Notes: a model not told the origin generated them from the sequence alone. A stretch of DNA of 64,000 nucleotides from Plantactinospora sp. BC1 (GCF_003030345.1 NZ_CP028158.1:868001-932000); one strand, 5' to 3'; counted from the first letter of the stretch, positions 9,410 to 18,044 are shown. Made by a program: numbers and translations.

Positions 9410-12126
9410 CGGGGTGTGGCGGTGCGCAGGCCGGCGACGTCGAGTACCAGGGTGCGGCGGTCGGTGGTGACGACTCCGACCAGGTTGTCGGCGATCACCA
9501 CCTGCTCGGGGGCCTTGCCGCCGACGGCGAGCCGGTCGGTGCCCTCGCCGAGGGTGGTGTCCGCCACCTGGAGGTGCCAGCGTGGTGGTGAGCCGGCGAC
9601 GGAGCCGAGGACGAGTCGTCCACCGGCGGCCGCCTCCAGGCTGGCGAGTTCGGGGAGTTCGCGTTGGGCTTGTCCGCTGGTGCCGCTGATCAGCCGGGGG
9701 TGGCTGAGCGAGTCGAAGGTGCCTCGGCCGGTGACCAGGGTGTCGTCGTGGGCGTACCAGTTCTGGTCGGAGTGTTCGGCCTGGGCGGTCCAGCCGGGTT
9801 TGCCGCTGCGGGTGTCGAGGGCGACGACGCGGTGTTCGGCGCCGTTGGTGATGGCGGCGCAGACGCGGGTGGCGGCGCAGGGTTTGATCCGTTCGACGAT
9901 GTCACCGGCGGCGAGCGGCATCTTCCAACGCAGTCGCAGGCCGGGTACGTCGTAGGCGGCGAGGACGTGGTCGTTGCCGGTGGTCTTGCCGATCACCGCG
10001 TTGTCGTAGCCGGTCCAGAGGTCGGGTTCGAGGGGTAGTTTGCCGCTTCCCCGGACCTTTCCGGTGGTGGCGTCGAGGACGTAGCCGCGGTCGTTGGCGG
10101 AGTCGAGTTCGACGATGGTGTTGGTGGCGCCGGGCGCGTCGTGGTAGCTGCCGGCGACGGCTGGTAGGAGGCCGGGGGCGGGTGTGCCGGGGGCGGGCCA
10201 CTGCCGTACCGGTTCGGCGCGGTGTTCGTCGGAGCTGAGCGCGTCGGGTTCGCCGGACTTGCTCCACACCTGGCGGCCGGTGCGGAGGTTGACGCGGCTG
10301 ATCGCGAGGTCGTCGGAGCCGCCGAGGGTCTCGATGACGGCGTCGGTGCCGTAGTAGGCGACGTCGACGCGGTCGGGCCAGGTGCGTTGCCAGAGCAGCC
10401 GGCCGTCTTTGCCGGAGAGTACGGCGCGGACGTCCTGGCCGCCGTTGGTGACGGAGTTCTCGCCGTCGACGACGATCAGGTCCTGGACGGCGGTGAGGCG
10501 CAGGTCGGTGGGTTCGATCGGCAGTGTGGCCGTCCAGCGGGGTGGGCCGGCGGTGGCGGTCAGGGCCACCACTTCGGTGCTGCGGTTGCCGGCGACGGCG
10601 GAGATGACGTCGGCGCCGTGCACGGTGACGGCGGCGGCGCCTTTGCGGGTGCTCTGGTAGGTGTTGACCTGGTCGAGGGTTCCGGCGGGTGTGGGGCCGT
10701 CGTCGAGTACGCCGAGGTTGCCGAGCTGGTTGGTCAGCCATTCGCCGCCGATGACGACGGTGCCGACGCAGCCGGCGACGGCGAGGAAGGCGGTGGCGGT
10801 GACCAGGAGGCGGCGGATCCGTCGGCGGCGTGGGTCGACGGGGTGTGTGCGGGGGCCGGCGGGTCGGGGTGCGGCGGCGGCTGTCGGGGCGGGTGGCTGT
10901 GGGTGTCGCCCGGCGGCGGGGCCGGACATCGGTGGCGGCGGTGGCCCGGGTGGCGGTGGGACGGCACCGAAGCCGGCGGCTGCGGGCGGGTAGCCGGGTG
11001 GGCTTGGGTATCCGGGTGGGTTGCTGGTGGGGGTGGCCGGCTGTCGCGGCTCGGGTCCGGTGTGGTGGACGGCTCCGTAGGCGACCGGGAGTTCGGGTTG
11101 TTCGGGGACGGTGGGGGCGATGCCGAGCCGGGCGTGCAGGCGGCTGGCGACCAGGGGTAGCCGGCTGGATCCGCCGACGAGCAGCAGGCTGTTGAGGTGT
11201 CGGGCTTCGATGCCGGCCCGGTCGAGGGTGCGGCGGGTCTCGTCGACGGCGCGGGCGACGAGTGGTCCGGCGATCCGGTCGAGTTCGTCGCGGGTGAGGT
11301 GCAGCGGGTCGTCGCGGCCGGGGACCTGGACGGGCGCGGTGGCGGTGCGGGAGAGCATTTCCTTGGCGGCGCGGACCTCGGTCCAGAATGTCTGCCGGTC
11401 GCGGCGTTCGGTGGGGGTTTCGGGTTGGCGTAGTCGCCGCCACTGTTCGGGGTCGCGGAGTTCGACGAGTTGGCCGAGGTGGGCGACGAGGGCGTCGTCG
11501 ATGTCGAGGCCGCCGAGGTCGTCGAGGCCGCCGGTGGCGAGGACGCGCAGGCCGGTGGGGTCGCGGCGGACGACGGCGACGTCGAGGGTGCCGCCGCCGA
11601 AGTCGAAGATGCCGAGGGTGCCGCCGACGGGGATCTGCTGGTGGAGGATCTGGGCGCAGTAGGTGGCGGCGGCGACGGGTTCGTCGAGGAGTCGGACGGT
11701 GCCGAGGCCGGCGTTGGCGGCGGCGGTGCGCAGCAGGGTACGGCGGGGTTGGCCCCAGTCGGCCGGGCAGGTGAGGACGGTGGCGCCGCCGGGGTCGACG
11801 CCGGCGGTACGGGCTTCGTCGGCGACCCGGCGCAGGGTGGCGGTGAGGAGTCGTTCGACGGGTACCTCGTCGGTGCCGAGCAGCAGGGTGCCGTCGTCGA
11901 TGCGGCGTTTCGGGTGTGGTTCGTAGCGTTGCGGGTCGGTGCTGCCGAGCCGGACGGCGTCGCGTCCGGTGTGCACGGTGCCGTCGGGGGTGAGGTGGCC
12001 GGCGGAGGCGAGTAGCGGGGTGCCGTCGAAGAGGAGCGTTCGGGCGGGTTGGTGGTGGTCGCGGCGGACGACGGCGACGGTGTGGGTGGTGCCGAGGTCT
12101 ATGGCGAGCCGGACCGGCTGGTCCAC
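9406..12126 (-). CDS. Hsp70 ATPase fused through a membrane segment to a PQQ-like beta-propeller
   Basis: 906 residues with unusual layout. Residues 1-~355 form an actin/Hsp70 ATPase: phosphate-1 motif LAIDLGTTHT, phosphate-2 IFDFGGGTLDVAVV, adenosine motif LLVGGSSRLPLV. Residues ~360-435 are a proline-rich linker. A basic RRRRIRR stretch precedes one transmembrane helix (about 440-462). The C-terminal ~440 residues contain repeated PQQ/BamB-like propeller blades (such as DGRLLWQRTWPD, RTGRQVWSKSG, DTRSGKPGWTAQ). The Hsp70 substrate-binding domain is missing. The ATPase would be cytosolic and the propeller outside. GTG 12126 is chosen because GGAGG lies 8 nt upstream; an in-frame GTG is 9 bp earlier. 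Hsp70-like sensors with exchanged C-terminal domains are known in actinobacteria; this role is unknown. Confidence 0.85.
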   Translation of the reverse strand: MDQPVRLAIDLGTTHTVAVVRRDHHQPARTLLFDGTPLLASAGHLTPDGTVHTGRDAVRLGSTDPQRYEPHPKRRIDDGTLLLGTDEVPVERLLTATLRRVADEARTAGVDPGGATVLTCPADWGQPRRTLLRTAAANAGLGTVRLLDEPVAAATYCAQILHQQIPVGGTLGIFDFGGGTLDVAVVRRDPTGLRVLATGGLDDLGGLDIDDALVAHLGQLVELRDPEQWRRLRQPETPTERRDRQTFWTEVRAAKEMLSRTATAPVQVPGRDDPLHLTRDELDRIAGPLVARAVDETRRTLDRAGIEARHLNSLLLVGGSSRLPLVASRLHARLGIAPTVPEQPELPVAYGAVHHTGPEPRQPATPTSNPPGYPSPPGYPPAAAGFGAVPPPPGPPPPPMSGPAAGRHPQPPAPTAAAAPRPAGPRTHPVDPRRRRIRRLLVTATAFLAVAGCVGTVVIGGEWLTNQLGNLGVLDDGPTPAGTLDQVNTYQSTRKGAAAVTVHGADVISAVAGNRSTEVVALTATAGPPRWTATLPIEPTDLRLTAVQDLIVVDGENSVTNGGQDVRAVLSGKDGRLLWQRTWPDRVDVAYYGTDAVIETLGGSDDLAISRVNLRTGRQVWSKSGEPDALSSDEHRAEPVRQWPAPGTPAPGLLPAVAGSYHDAPGATNTIVELDSANDRGYVLDATTGKVRGSGKLPLEPDLWTGYDNAVIGKTTGNDHVLAAYDVPGLRLRWKMPLAAGDIVERIKPCAATRVCAAITNGAEHRVVALDTRSGKPGWTAQAEHSDQNWYAHDDTLVTGRGTFDSLSHPRLISGTSGQAQRELPELASLEAAAGGRLVLGSVAGSPPRWHLQVADTTLGEGTDRLAVGGKAPEQVVIADNLVGVVTTDRRTLVLDVAGLRTATPR

Positions 12127-12273
12127 CGATGTCACCTCCGGGTGCGGCGGGCGCGCCGGGGGTGGGTGCGCCGCGTGCGGATGCTACTTCGCGTGGTGTG
12201 GGTGGGCGGCGGGGGTGTCGCCGGTTCGGGTTGTGCGGGGTCCTGGATCGGACTGTCGGCGGGACAACGATCG

Positions 12274-12297
12274 GGCTGTCAGGCTGTCAGGCTGTCG
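12274..12297. repeat. 8-bp tandem repeat, three copies
   Basis: GGCTGTCA at 12274-12281 and 12282-12289, then GGCTGTCG at 12290-12297, in the 263-bp gap between the Hsp70 fusion and the histidine kinase. Otherwise this gap shows only the kinase -10 box. Confidence 0.6.
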
Positions 12298-12376
12298 GTT
12301 GGAGGACTTGGCCGTCCTCCGGGACGGTGGGGCCGGCGGCTGCTAGTCGGGCTTCGTTGGCCTGGTCAGCGGCGGC

Positions 12377-12382
12377 TAGGCT
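12377..12382 (+). promoter_or_regulatory. -10 box of a leaderless kinase/regulator message
   Basis: TAGGCT lies exactly 7 nt before the ATG at 12390 and no ribosome site precedes that ATG. Transcription is therefore predicted to start at or next to the start codon. The -35 region (TCGTTG at 12354-12359, 17-bp spacer) is weak. Confidence 0.5.
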
Positions 12383-12389
12383 TCGGCGC

Positions 12390-13556
12390 ATGCCGAGGTG
12401 GCGGGTGCAGGGTCGGGCGGCGGACGTCGCCCTGGTGCTCGTGGTCGCTCTGGTCGGCCTCGGTGGGCTGGTGGTGCAGTCGGCCGGGGTCGACAGCGCC
12501 GCGGAGTGGGTGGCGCTGCTGGCGGTGCTGGTCTCCTCCGGCGCGTTGTACGTGCGGCGTCGCTATCCGGTACCGGTGGGTGTGGTGGCGCTGGTCGCCG
12601 TCGGCGGGTACGGGGCGTTGCTGCACCGGCCGGGTCCGATCATGCTGGTTTTCGTCGTGGCGCTCTACACCGTTGTCGACGAGGGGCGTCTCTGGGTCGC
12701 GGTCGGGCTCGGGGTCGCTTCGGTGGTCGCGTTCGCGGCGGCGGACAGCTATGGCCGGACGGCCGGTGGGGGGAACGGGGCGACGCTGCTGCACGCCGGT
12801 TGGCTGGTGGCGGTGATCGTCGGGGTGACCCGTAACCGGCGGGCCTATCTGGTGGAGGCGCGGGCCCGGGTGCTCGCGGCGGAGCAGGGCAAGGAGGAGG
12901 AGGCTCGCCGTCGGGCCACCGAGGAGCGGTTGCGTATCGCCCGGGAGTTGCATGACGTGCTCGGCCACCATCTCTCGCTGATCAACGTGCAGGCCAGTGC
13001 CGCGTTGCACCGCCCGGATCCGGGTCGGTCGGCCGAGGCGCTCGCCGCGATCAAGCAGGCGAGCAAGGAGATGTTGGGTGAGTTGCGTACGGCGTTGGGT
13101 GTTCTGCGGCAGGAGGACGAGGCGGTGACGGTGCCGGGTCTGGACCGGCTCGGCGAGCTGGTCCTGACGGCCGGGCGGTCCGGGTTGGAGGTCCGTACCG
13201 AGGTGGCGCGGCCTCGGGCGTTGCCGCCGGAGGTCGAGTTGGCGGCGTACCGGATCGTGCAGGAGGCGCTGACGAACGTGACCCGGCACGCGGGTGCGAG
13301 CGCCGCGGTGGTGCGGGTGCGGCGGGACGGTGACGACGTGCTGGTGGAGGTCGAGGACGACGGTACCGGCGGGCCGGGTGTGCCCGGTAACGGGATTGTC
13401 GGGATGGGTGAGCGGGCGCGGGCGTTGGGTGGTTCGTTGAGTGCGGGTCCTGGGCCGGGTGGTGGTTTCCGGGTGTCTGCCCGCCTGCCGTTGCGGGGCG
13501 GTGTGCTGTCGGCGGGGTCGGCTGGGCTGTCGCCGGAGTCGGGGGCCGTTTCGTGA
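12390..13556 (+). CDS. Sensor histidine kinase, NarL/DesK type
   Basis: 388 residues. The first ~147 residues hold about six hydrophobic segments (for example VALVLVVALVGLGGLVVQ and WLVAVIVGV) and no obvious extracellular domain, so the signal is probably sensed in or at the membrane. A coiled segment (about 155-182) leads to the HisKA_3 dimerisation domain, with phospho-accepting His188 in RELHDVLGHH. The HATPase domain has EALTNVTRHA and VEDDGTGG...GIVGMGERA. The gene overlaps the response regulator by 4 bp (GTGA), so the two are translationally coupled. No transporter or other target gene follows, so the output is unknown. Confidence 0.93.
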   Translation: MPRWRVQGRAADVALVLVVALVGLGGLVVQSAGVDSAAEWVALLAVLVSSGALYVRRRYPVPVGVVALVAVGGYGALLHRPGPIMLVFVVALYTVVDEGRLWVAVGLGVASVVAFAAADSYGRTAGGGNGATLLHAGWLVAVIVGVTRNRRAYLVEARARVLAAEQGKEEEARRRATEERLRIARELHDVLGHHLSLINVQASAALHRPDPGRSAEALAAIKQASKEMLGELRTALGVLRQEDEAVTVPGLDRLGELVLTAGRSGLEVRTEVARPRALPPEVELAAYRIVQEALTNVTRHAGASAAVVRVRRDGDDVLVEVEDDGTGGPGVPGNGIVGMGERARALGGSLSAGPGPGGGFRVSARLPLRGGVLSAGSAGLSPESGAVS

Positions 13557-14215
13557 TCCGGTTGCTGCTCGCGGACGACCAGACCCTGGTGCGGGCCGGG
13601 TTTCGGTCCATTCTGGAGGGTGAGGAGGGCATCGAGGTGGTCGGTGAGGCCGCCGACGGTGCCGAGGCGGTGCGGCTGACCCGGCGGCTGCGGCCGGATG
13701 TCGTGCTGATGGACATCCGGATGCCAGGGCTGGATGGTCTGGCCGCGACCGGGGAGATTGCCGCGAGTTCGGATGCCCGGGTGATCATTTTGACGACGTT
13801 CGACCTGGACGACTACGTCTACGGGGCGTTGCGGGCCGGTGCGAGCGGTTTTCTGGTCAAGGACACCGAGCCGGCGGAGTTGATCCACGGGGTGCGGGTG
13901 GTGGCCCGTGGTGACGCGTTGATCGCGCCGTCGATCACGCGCCGGTTGATTTCCGAGTTCAGCGCCCGGGTCCGTCATCCTGATCCGGGGCCGAGGTTGC
14001 GCGCGTTGACCGAGCGGGAGCGGGAGGTGCTGGCGTTGGTCGCGGCCGGCCTCTCCAACGACGAGATCGCGGCGCGGCTGGTGTTGAGTCCGGCGACCGC
14101 GAAGACCCACGTCAGTCGGATCATGACGAAGACCCAGGTCCGGGACCGGGCCCAGTTGGTGATCCTGGCGTACGAGTCCGGGTTGACGGTTCCGGGCTGG
14201 CTCGGCCGCTCCTGA
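13553..14215 (+). CDS. Response regulator, NarL/LuxR family
   Basis: 220 residues. The receiver domain (1-~120) has acidic pocket Asp8/Asp9, phospho-acceptor Asp54 in VLMDIRMPG, Thr81/82 and Lys103 (LVKD). The LuxR-type helix-turn-helix (about 150-208) reads LTEREREVLALVAAGLSNDE and ATAKTHVSRIM. All residues needed for phosphotransfer are present. GTG is the start, inside the kinase stop overlap. A strong hairpin 60 bp after the stop ends the unit, which fits a two-gene operon. Confidence 0.95.
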   Translation: MIRLLLADDQTLVRAGFRSILEGEEGIEVVGEAADGAEAVRLTRRLRPDVVLMDIRMPGLDGLAATGEIAASSDARVIILTTFDLDDYVYGALRAGASGFLVKDTEPAELIHGVRVVARGDALIAPSITRRLISEFSARVRHPDPGPRLRALTEREREVLALVAAGLSNDEIAARLVLSPATAKTHVSRIMTKTQVRDRAQLVILAYESGLTVPGWLGRS

Positions 14216-14274
14216 CCTGGGCCGGCCGGCTGCCGGCGGCCGGTGCCGAGGGCGTGGTGGTGTCGACTCAACCA

Positions 14275-14308
14275 GGGTGGTGCGTCCCCGGGCGGGGACG
14301 CACCACCC
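14275..14308. terminator. Strong bidirectional terminator
   Basis: A perfect 15-bp stem (14275-14289 with 14294-14308) and a GGGC loop lie between the response-regulator gene and the convergent secreted-protein gene. It is the longest stem seen in the window. Confidence 0.9.
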
Positions 14309-14317
14309 GTTGTCAGG

Positions 14318-15568
14318 TCAGGGAAGGCTGTTCAGCGGGACGCTGTAGAGGACTCGTCCGCCGGGACCGGTCGGGTTGTCCCGGGACCACTCGGTCGTCG
14401 ACCACACCTCGCCGGTCGAGTACCAGTACGTCACCGCCTCGGGGTGCAGTGACCAGCAGGTGGTTTTGACCTCGCCGTCGACTGTGCAGGTGCTGGATCG
14501 GCCGTTGCCGCCGCCGGGGGTGAATCCCCAGATCTGCCCGTAAAGGCTGAACGAGCTGTGCACCACGTACCAGCGGTTGTTGAACGAGAGCACGCCCTGC
14601 TGGTTTCCCACACCGCTGGCGTACGCCTCCGACGGGGTGGCCGAGGTCGGCAGCAGGTAGTCGGCGCCGAACGGATAGCGGATCAGCCGGCCGCGCTTGG
14701 TCTGGTCGCTGAAGTACTCGGCGGTGACCAGGCTGTCCGGGCTGGTGCTGCGGTCCAGCGACAGGGACGAGAAGCACGGTGTGCCGGTGTCGCTGTCCAT
14801 GCTGCATGCGCCGCTGCTGTAGGTGTAGTAGCCGATCTGCGGCATGACGTACTTGTAGCCGTATGCGGCCCAGCCGCCGCTGACCTTGCCGATGTCGGAC
14901 ACGGTCGAGGTGGTTTGCAGGATGTGGCTCATGCTGAACACCCGTAGCGCCACGGTGCCGTTGCCGACGGCGTTGACGATCAGCTTGTCGCCGAACCAGA
15001 TCATGCCGCCGATGTGTGTCTTGGCGGCGCTGAAGTCGCTGCCGGTGGAGTTCGGGTCGACCAGGTAGACCCACCGGTATTTCGGCGCGGCCGGGTTGGT
15101 GTAGTCGATGAACGCGACCCGGGCGTCGTTCCTGCGGGTGCCGCTGCCCCACGACCAACCGGACAGGATCGCCCGCTTGGCGCCCCAGGCCCCGTCGTCG
15201 TCGGCGTCCCCGGAACTGGTGATGCCCTGCGGTGACCAGTTGAGGTCGGTGGCGTCGGCGGTGTCGAAGCACCACTTGTTCGTCGCCACGGGTGCGATCG
15301 GCAGCGCGGCGAGTTCCTCGCTGTTGCAGGTGGTCATCGTCCGGTTGGCGTCGTCGAGCACGGTGGCCACCCCGACGTTGGGTAGCGCGTTGTCCAGCGC
15401 CTGGATGGCGGCGCTCGACTCGGCGTGCCAGGTCAGGCCCATGTTGGTTTTGCTGGTGGCCACCAGCGGGTCGGCGTATGCCGCGGCGGCGGGCGAGGTG
15501 GGCAGTACCACCGTCGCGATCGTGACGGTGACTGCCAGCGCGGTGCCGGCCCATTTCCGTCCAGCCAT
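14318..15568 (-). CDS. Secreted protein of unknown function
   Basis: 416 residues with a Sec signal peptide: MAGRKWAGTALAVTVTIATVVLPTSPAAAA, cleavage near residue 30. The mature part has WSPQGITSSGDADDDGAWG, then FIDYTNPAAPKYRWVYLVDP, a THIGGMIWFGDKLIV segment and FGYKYVMPQIG-like text. I recall the same order (PQG, H-x-GG-x-W/F, Y-K-YVMPQ) in annotated secreted proteins of Streptomyces. The repeated beta-strand spacing would suit a propeller, with no known catalytic site. It has six cysteines in pairs, probably disulfides. It stands alone between two terminator or gap regions. Confidence 0.75.
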   Translation of the reverse strand: MAGRKWAGTALAVTVTIATVVLPTSPAAAAYADPLVATSKTNMGLTWHAESSAAIQALDNALPNVGVATVLDDANRTMTTCNSEELAALPIAPVATNKWCFDTADATDLNWSPQGITSSGDADDDGAWGAKRAILSGWSWGSGTRRNDARVAFIDYTNPAAPKYRWVYLVDPNSTGSDFSAAKTHIGGMIWFGDKLIVNAVGNGTVALRVFSMSHILQTTSTVSDIGKVSGGWAAYGYKYVMPQIGYYTYSSGACSMDSDTGTPCFSSLSLDRSTSPDSLVTAEYFSDQTKRGRLIRYPFGADYLLPTSATPSEAYASGVGNQQGVLSFNNRWYVVHSSFSLYGQIWGFTPGGGNGRSSTCTVDGEVKTTCWSLHPEAVTYWYSTGEVWSTTEWSRDNPTGPGGRVLYSVPLNSLP

Positions 15569-15781
15569 CGTGAACCCCCGTTCGTCAGGTGATGGGGGTC
15601 ACCATAGTGGCGCCACGGACCCGTCGCCGTCCCGTAACTCCGAAGTGGACACTGTCGGTGGCCGGGCGACGACACCACCGCGGCGGTCGTCCGCGTCACC
15701 GCGTCGGGGGGCGCGGAGCCGAGGCACGGTGTCGCTGACCCGGCGCGGTGGCCGGGTCAGCGAGAGGGGTGGCTGTCGGGG

Positions 15782-16204
15782 TCAGCCGGTGTGGCGGGTG
15801 CGGTTCAGGGTCAGTCCGCCGAGGAGCATGCCGGTCGCTCCGAGGGCGAGGGCGACGATGGCTCCGCCGAGTCCGTTGCCGGTGCCGAGGCCGCCGTCGG
15901 AGGTGGCCACCACCACCGCGCCGATGAGGGCGCCGACCAGTCCCAGCGCGATGGCGGTCAGGGCGCCGCGCCGTGCGTTGCCGGTGCCGAGCCGTCCGGT
16001 GGAGCGGGCCCGGGCGAGTGCGCCGACGACGATGCCGACCAGCCCCAGCAGTCCGGCCACGATGGACCCGATCCGGCCGGGGCTCATCGTGGTGACGCTG
16101 GCGGCGACGGGCTGGCCGGTGACGTGCGCGGCGGCGGGTGCGGCGTGCCAGAGTGCCCCGAGCAGGGCGGCTGTGGCGGCGGCGGAGAGCTGGCGGACGG
16201 ACAT
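15782..16204 (-). CDS. DUF6223-family membrane protein
   Basis: 140 residues. A cleavable signal-like start (MSVRQLSAAATAALLGALWHAAPAAAHV) is followed by three hydrophobic segments: IGSIVAGLLGLVGIVVGALA, ALTAIALGLVGALIGAVVVA, and GAIVALALGATGMLLGGLTL. Repeated GTGN motifs sit in the loops (RLGTGNARRG, GLGTGNGLGG). The layout matches DUF6223 proteins of actinobacteria; I know no function. ATG 16204 has GGAAGGAA upstream and is preferred over an in-frame start 21 bp earlier. Confidence 0.75.
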   Translation of the reverse strand: MSVRQLSAAATAALLGALWHAAPAAAHVTGQPVAASVTTMSPGRIGSIVAGLLGLVGIVVGALARARSTGRLGTGNARRGALTAIALGLVGALIGAVVVATSDGGLGTGNGLGGAIVALALGATGMLLGGLTLNRTRHTG

Positions 16205-16496
16205 CGGTGGTTCCTTCCCTCGCACGACTGGTACCTGCCGGCAGCGTAGGTACCGGTCGGTCCCGGGTCGTCATGCCGGAGTTGCCGGTCGGGATACCAC
16301 CCGGGTGGTACGTGCTCGGGACGCGGCGCCACCGGGGCGGTAGGTCGCCGGTTCCGGGGGCGGTTCGGGTGCGGGAGTGCGTTCCGGTGCGACAGTCGGT
16401 TGGGTGCGGGAGTCGGGTGGGCGTGCGGGAGCGGTTCGGGTGGGCGACGCGGAGCGCCTGCGGCGCCCGGGTGGTGTCAGGCGAGGTTGACGAGCT
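16205..16496. other. Intergenic region with a perfect 16-bp palindrome
   Basis: About 290 bp between the DUF6223 gene and the EEP-family gene. TACCACCCGGGTGGTA at 16295-16310 is a perfect palindrome and could be an operator or a short hairpin. The rest is a degenerate GGTTCGGGTGCGGGAG-like run (about 16360-16445). No gene is seen. Confidence 0.5.
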
Positions 16497-16515
16497 GTCA
16501 GGCGAGGTCGACGAC
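16476..16515. repeat. Direct repeat across the stop codon of the EEP-family gene
   Basis: Copies at 16476-16494 and 16497-16515 start 21 bp apart and differ at few positions. The right copy contains the real C-terminal codons and stop of the minus-strand gene. The left copy would again encode LVNLA and a stop in the same frame. Confidence 0.75.
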
Positions 16516-17283
16516 GAGTGGCCGGTGGTCGGAGATGGTGGCGATCGGGGCGTCGACGGCGGTGACGGCGGGTAGCGGGTGTCCGTCGCGGGGGTCGGCG
16601 AGGATGTGGTCGAGCTGCACCCGGGGTTGCCGCGCCGGGTAGGTGGGGCGGTGGCCGAGGGAGCGCCAGCCGGAGACGAGGGTGGCGAGTCCGGCCGGCA
16701 GGTTGAGGTCGCCGAGCAGGATCCGGGGCGGTGGCAGGGTACGCAGGGCGCGGATGACCTGGCGTAGCTGCCGGAGGTTCCAGCCGGGTACGAAGGAGAG
16801 GTGGGTGGCGGCGGCGGTGATCGGCCCGTACGGGGTGTCGAGGATGGCGGCGAGGACGACCCGGGGTTCGTCGCGGAGCAGGATGATGCCGCCGCCGGGG
16901 CCGGGGTCGAGGACCGGGGAGCGTACGGGTGCCGAGGCGAGCCGGGTGACCTGCCAGGAGCGGACCGGGTAGCGGCTGACCAGGCCGATGCCGTAGAGGG
17001 GTTCGCCGTGGCCGTCGTCGTCGTGGGTCAGTGGCCGGAACCGTTCGCCGGGGGTGCCGACGACGGCGGCGGCGAACCGGTGTTCGGGGGCGTTCATCGC
17101 CCGGGCGGCGATGGCGGTCAGGTCGAGGTGGTTGCTGCGGGACTGGTCCCGGTCGACCTCCTGGAGGGCCAGGATGTCGGCGTCGAGGGTGGCGACGGCG
17201 GCGGCGAGCCGGTTCTCGTCGACGAGGCCGTCGTGCGGGGATCGGCCATGCAGCAGGTTGAAGGTTGCCAGGCGCACGTGCAC
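16498..17283 (-). CDS. Endonuclease/exonuclease/phosphatase-family protein
   Basis: 261 residues with the EEP fold. TFNLLHG near residue 7 carries the metal-binding Asn, ILALQEVDR near 38 the catalytic Glu, THLSF the substrate-binding His, LLGDLNLP the Asp/Asn pair, and TISDHRPLVVDL the final Asp-His pair. All metal-site residues are present. There is no signal peptide, so it acts in the cytosol; the substrate could be nucleic acid, lipid or sugar phosphate. The start is GTG 17283 or the in-frame GTG 6 bp later; AAGGTG lies upstream. Confidence 0.88.
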   Translation of the reverse strand: MHVRLATFNLLHGRSPHDGLVDENRLAAAVATLDADILALQEVDRDQSRSNHLDLTAIAARAMNAPEHRFAAAVVGTPGERFRPLTHDDDGHGEPLYGIGLVSRYPVRSWQVTRLASAPVRSPVLDPGPGGGIILLRDEPRVVLAAILDTPYGPITAAATHLSFVPGWNLRQLRQVIRALRTLPPPRILLGDLNLPAGLATLVSGWRSLGHRPTYPARQPRVQLDHILADPRDGHPLPAVTAVDAPIATISDHRPLVVDLA

Positions 17284-17296
17284 ACCTTACGGCGGG

Positions 17297-17404
17297 ATGT
17301 GCGACAGTTTCGGCGTGCTCTTCAAAGCGCTGTGTTGTTCCGGCCTCGTCTTCGTGTTGCTGGGTGCGGTCGGTGTCTGGTTGCGGCGTCGACGGGGCCG
17401 CTGA
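17297..17404 (+). CDS. Possible 35-residue membrane protein
   Basis: ATG opens MCDSFGVLFKALCCSGLVFV..., giving one clean transmembrane helix (about 8-28) and a highly basic tail ending RRRRGR. This is typical of small single-pass proteins with the tail in the cytosol. It is divergent from the EEP gene (13 bp between starts). The ribosome site is poor (GGCGGG touches the ATG). No homologue is known to me, so it may be chance. Confidence 0.3.
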   Translation: MCDSFGVLFKALCCSGLVFVLLGAVGVWLRRRRGR

Positions 17405-17422
17405 TCCTGGCGGTGCCCGGGG

Positions 17423-17926
17423 TCACCGCTCGGGGGTGGCGAACCGTCCGGCGCGGATCTCCCGGAGGGCGCGGCGTCGGGCGTCGCCGCGCAGGGTGTC
17501 GACGTAGAGCCGGCCGTGCAGGTGGTCGGTTTCGTGCTGGAGGGCGCGGGCGAGGAAGCCGCTGCCGGTGATGGTGAGGGGTTCGCCGTACTGGTCGAAG
17601 CCGTGTGCGGTGGCGTGCATGGCGCGCGGGGTCGGGAAGTAGAGGCCGGGGACGGAGAGGCAGCCTTCGTCGTCGTCCTGCGTTTCGGCGGAGAGTTCGA
17701 GGGTGGGGTTGACCAGGTGGCCCCGGTGCCCGTCGGCGTCGTAGACGAAGACCTGGGCGCTGATCCCGATCTGGGGTGCGGCGACTCCGGCGCGGCCGGG
17801 TGCGCCGAGCAGCGTGTCCATCAGGTCGGTGACCAGGTCGCGTAGTTCGGCGTCGAAGCTGGTGACCGGCTCGGACGGGGTGCGCAGCACGGGGTCGCCG
17901 ATGATCCGGATGGGCCGCATCGTCAT
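17423..17926 (-). CDS. def: Peptide deformylase
   Basis: 167 residues. The enzyme removes the formyl group from the N-terminal methionine of new proteins at the ribosome. All three family motifs are present: GVAAPQIG (motif 1), EGCLSVPG (motif 2, Cys metal ligand) and QHETDHLHG (motif 3, two His ligands and catalytic Glu). ATG 17926 has AAGG upstream; a second ATG lies 6 bp later. The gene is alone, convergent with the small ORF at 17297. Many actinobacteria have more than one def, so this may not be the only copy. Confidence 0.95.
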   Translation of the reverse strand: MTMRPIRIIGDPVLRTPSEPVTSFDAELRDLVTDLMDTLLGAPGRAGVAAPQIGISAQVFVYDADGHRGHLVNPTLELSAETQDDDEGCLSVPGLYFPTPRAMHATAHGFDQYGEPLTITGSGFLARALQHETDHLHGRLYVDTLRGDARRRALREIRAGRFATPER

Positions 17927-18044
17927 GACCGGAACCTTATCGGTTCGTTACCGGTCCGGGTGCCCCGGCGCGCTCGACGGCAACGCTACGCCCGTCGTTC
18001 CGGGCCTCGGCGCCAACCGGAGGTCATTCCCGTACGTCGTACGA

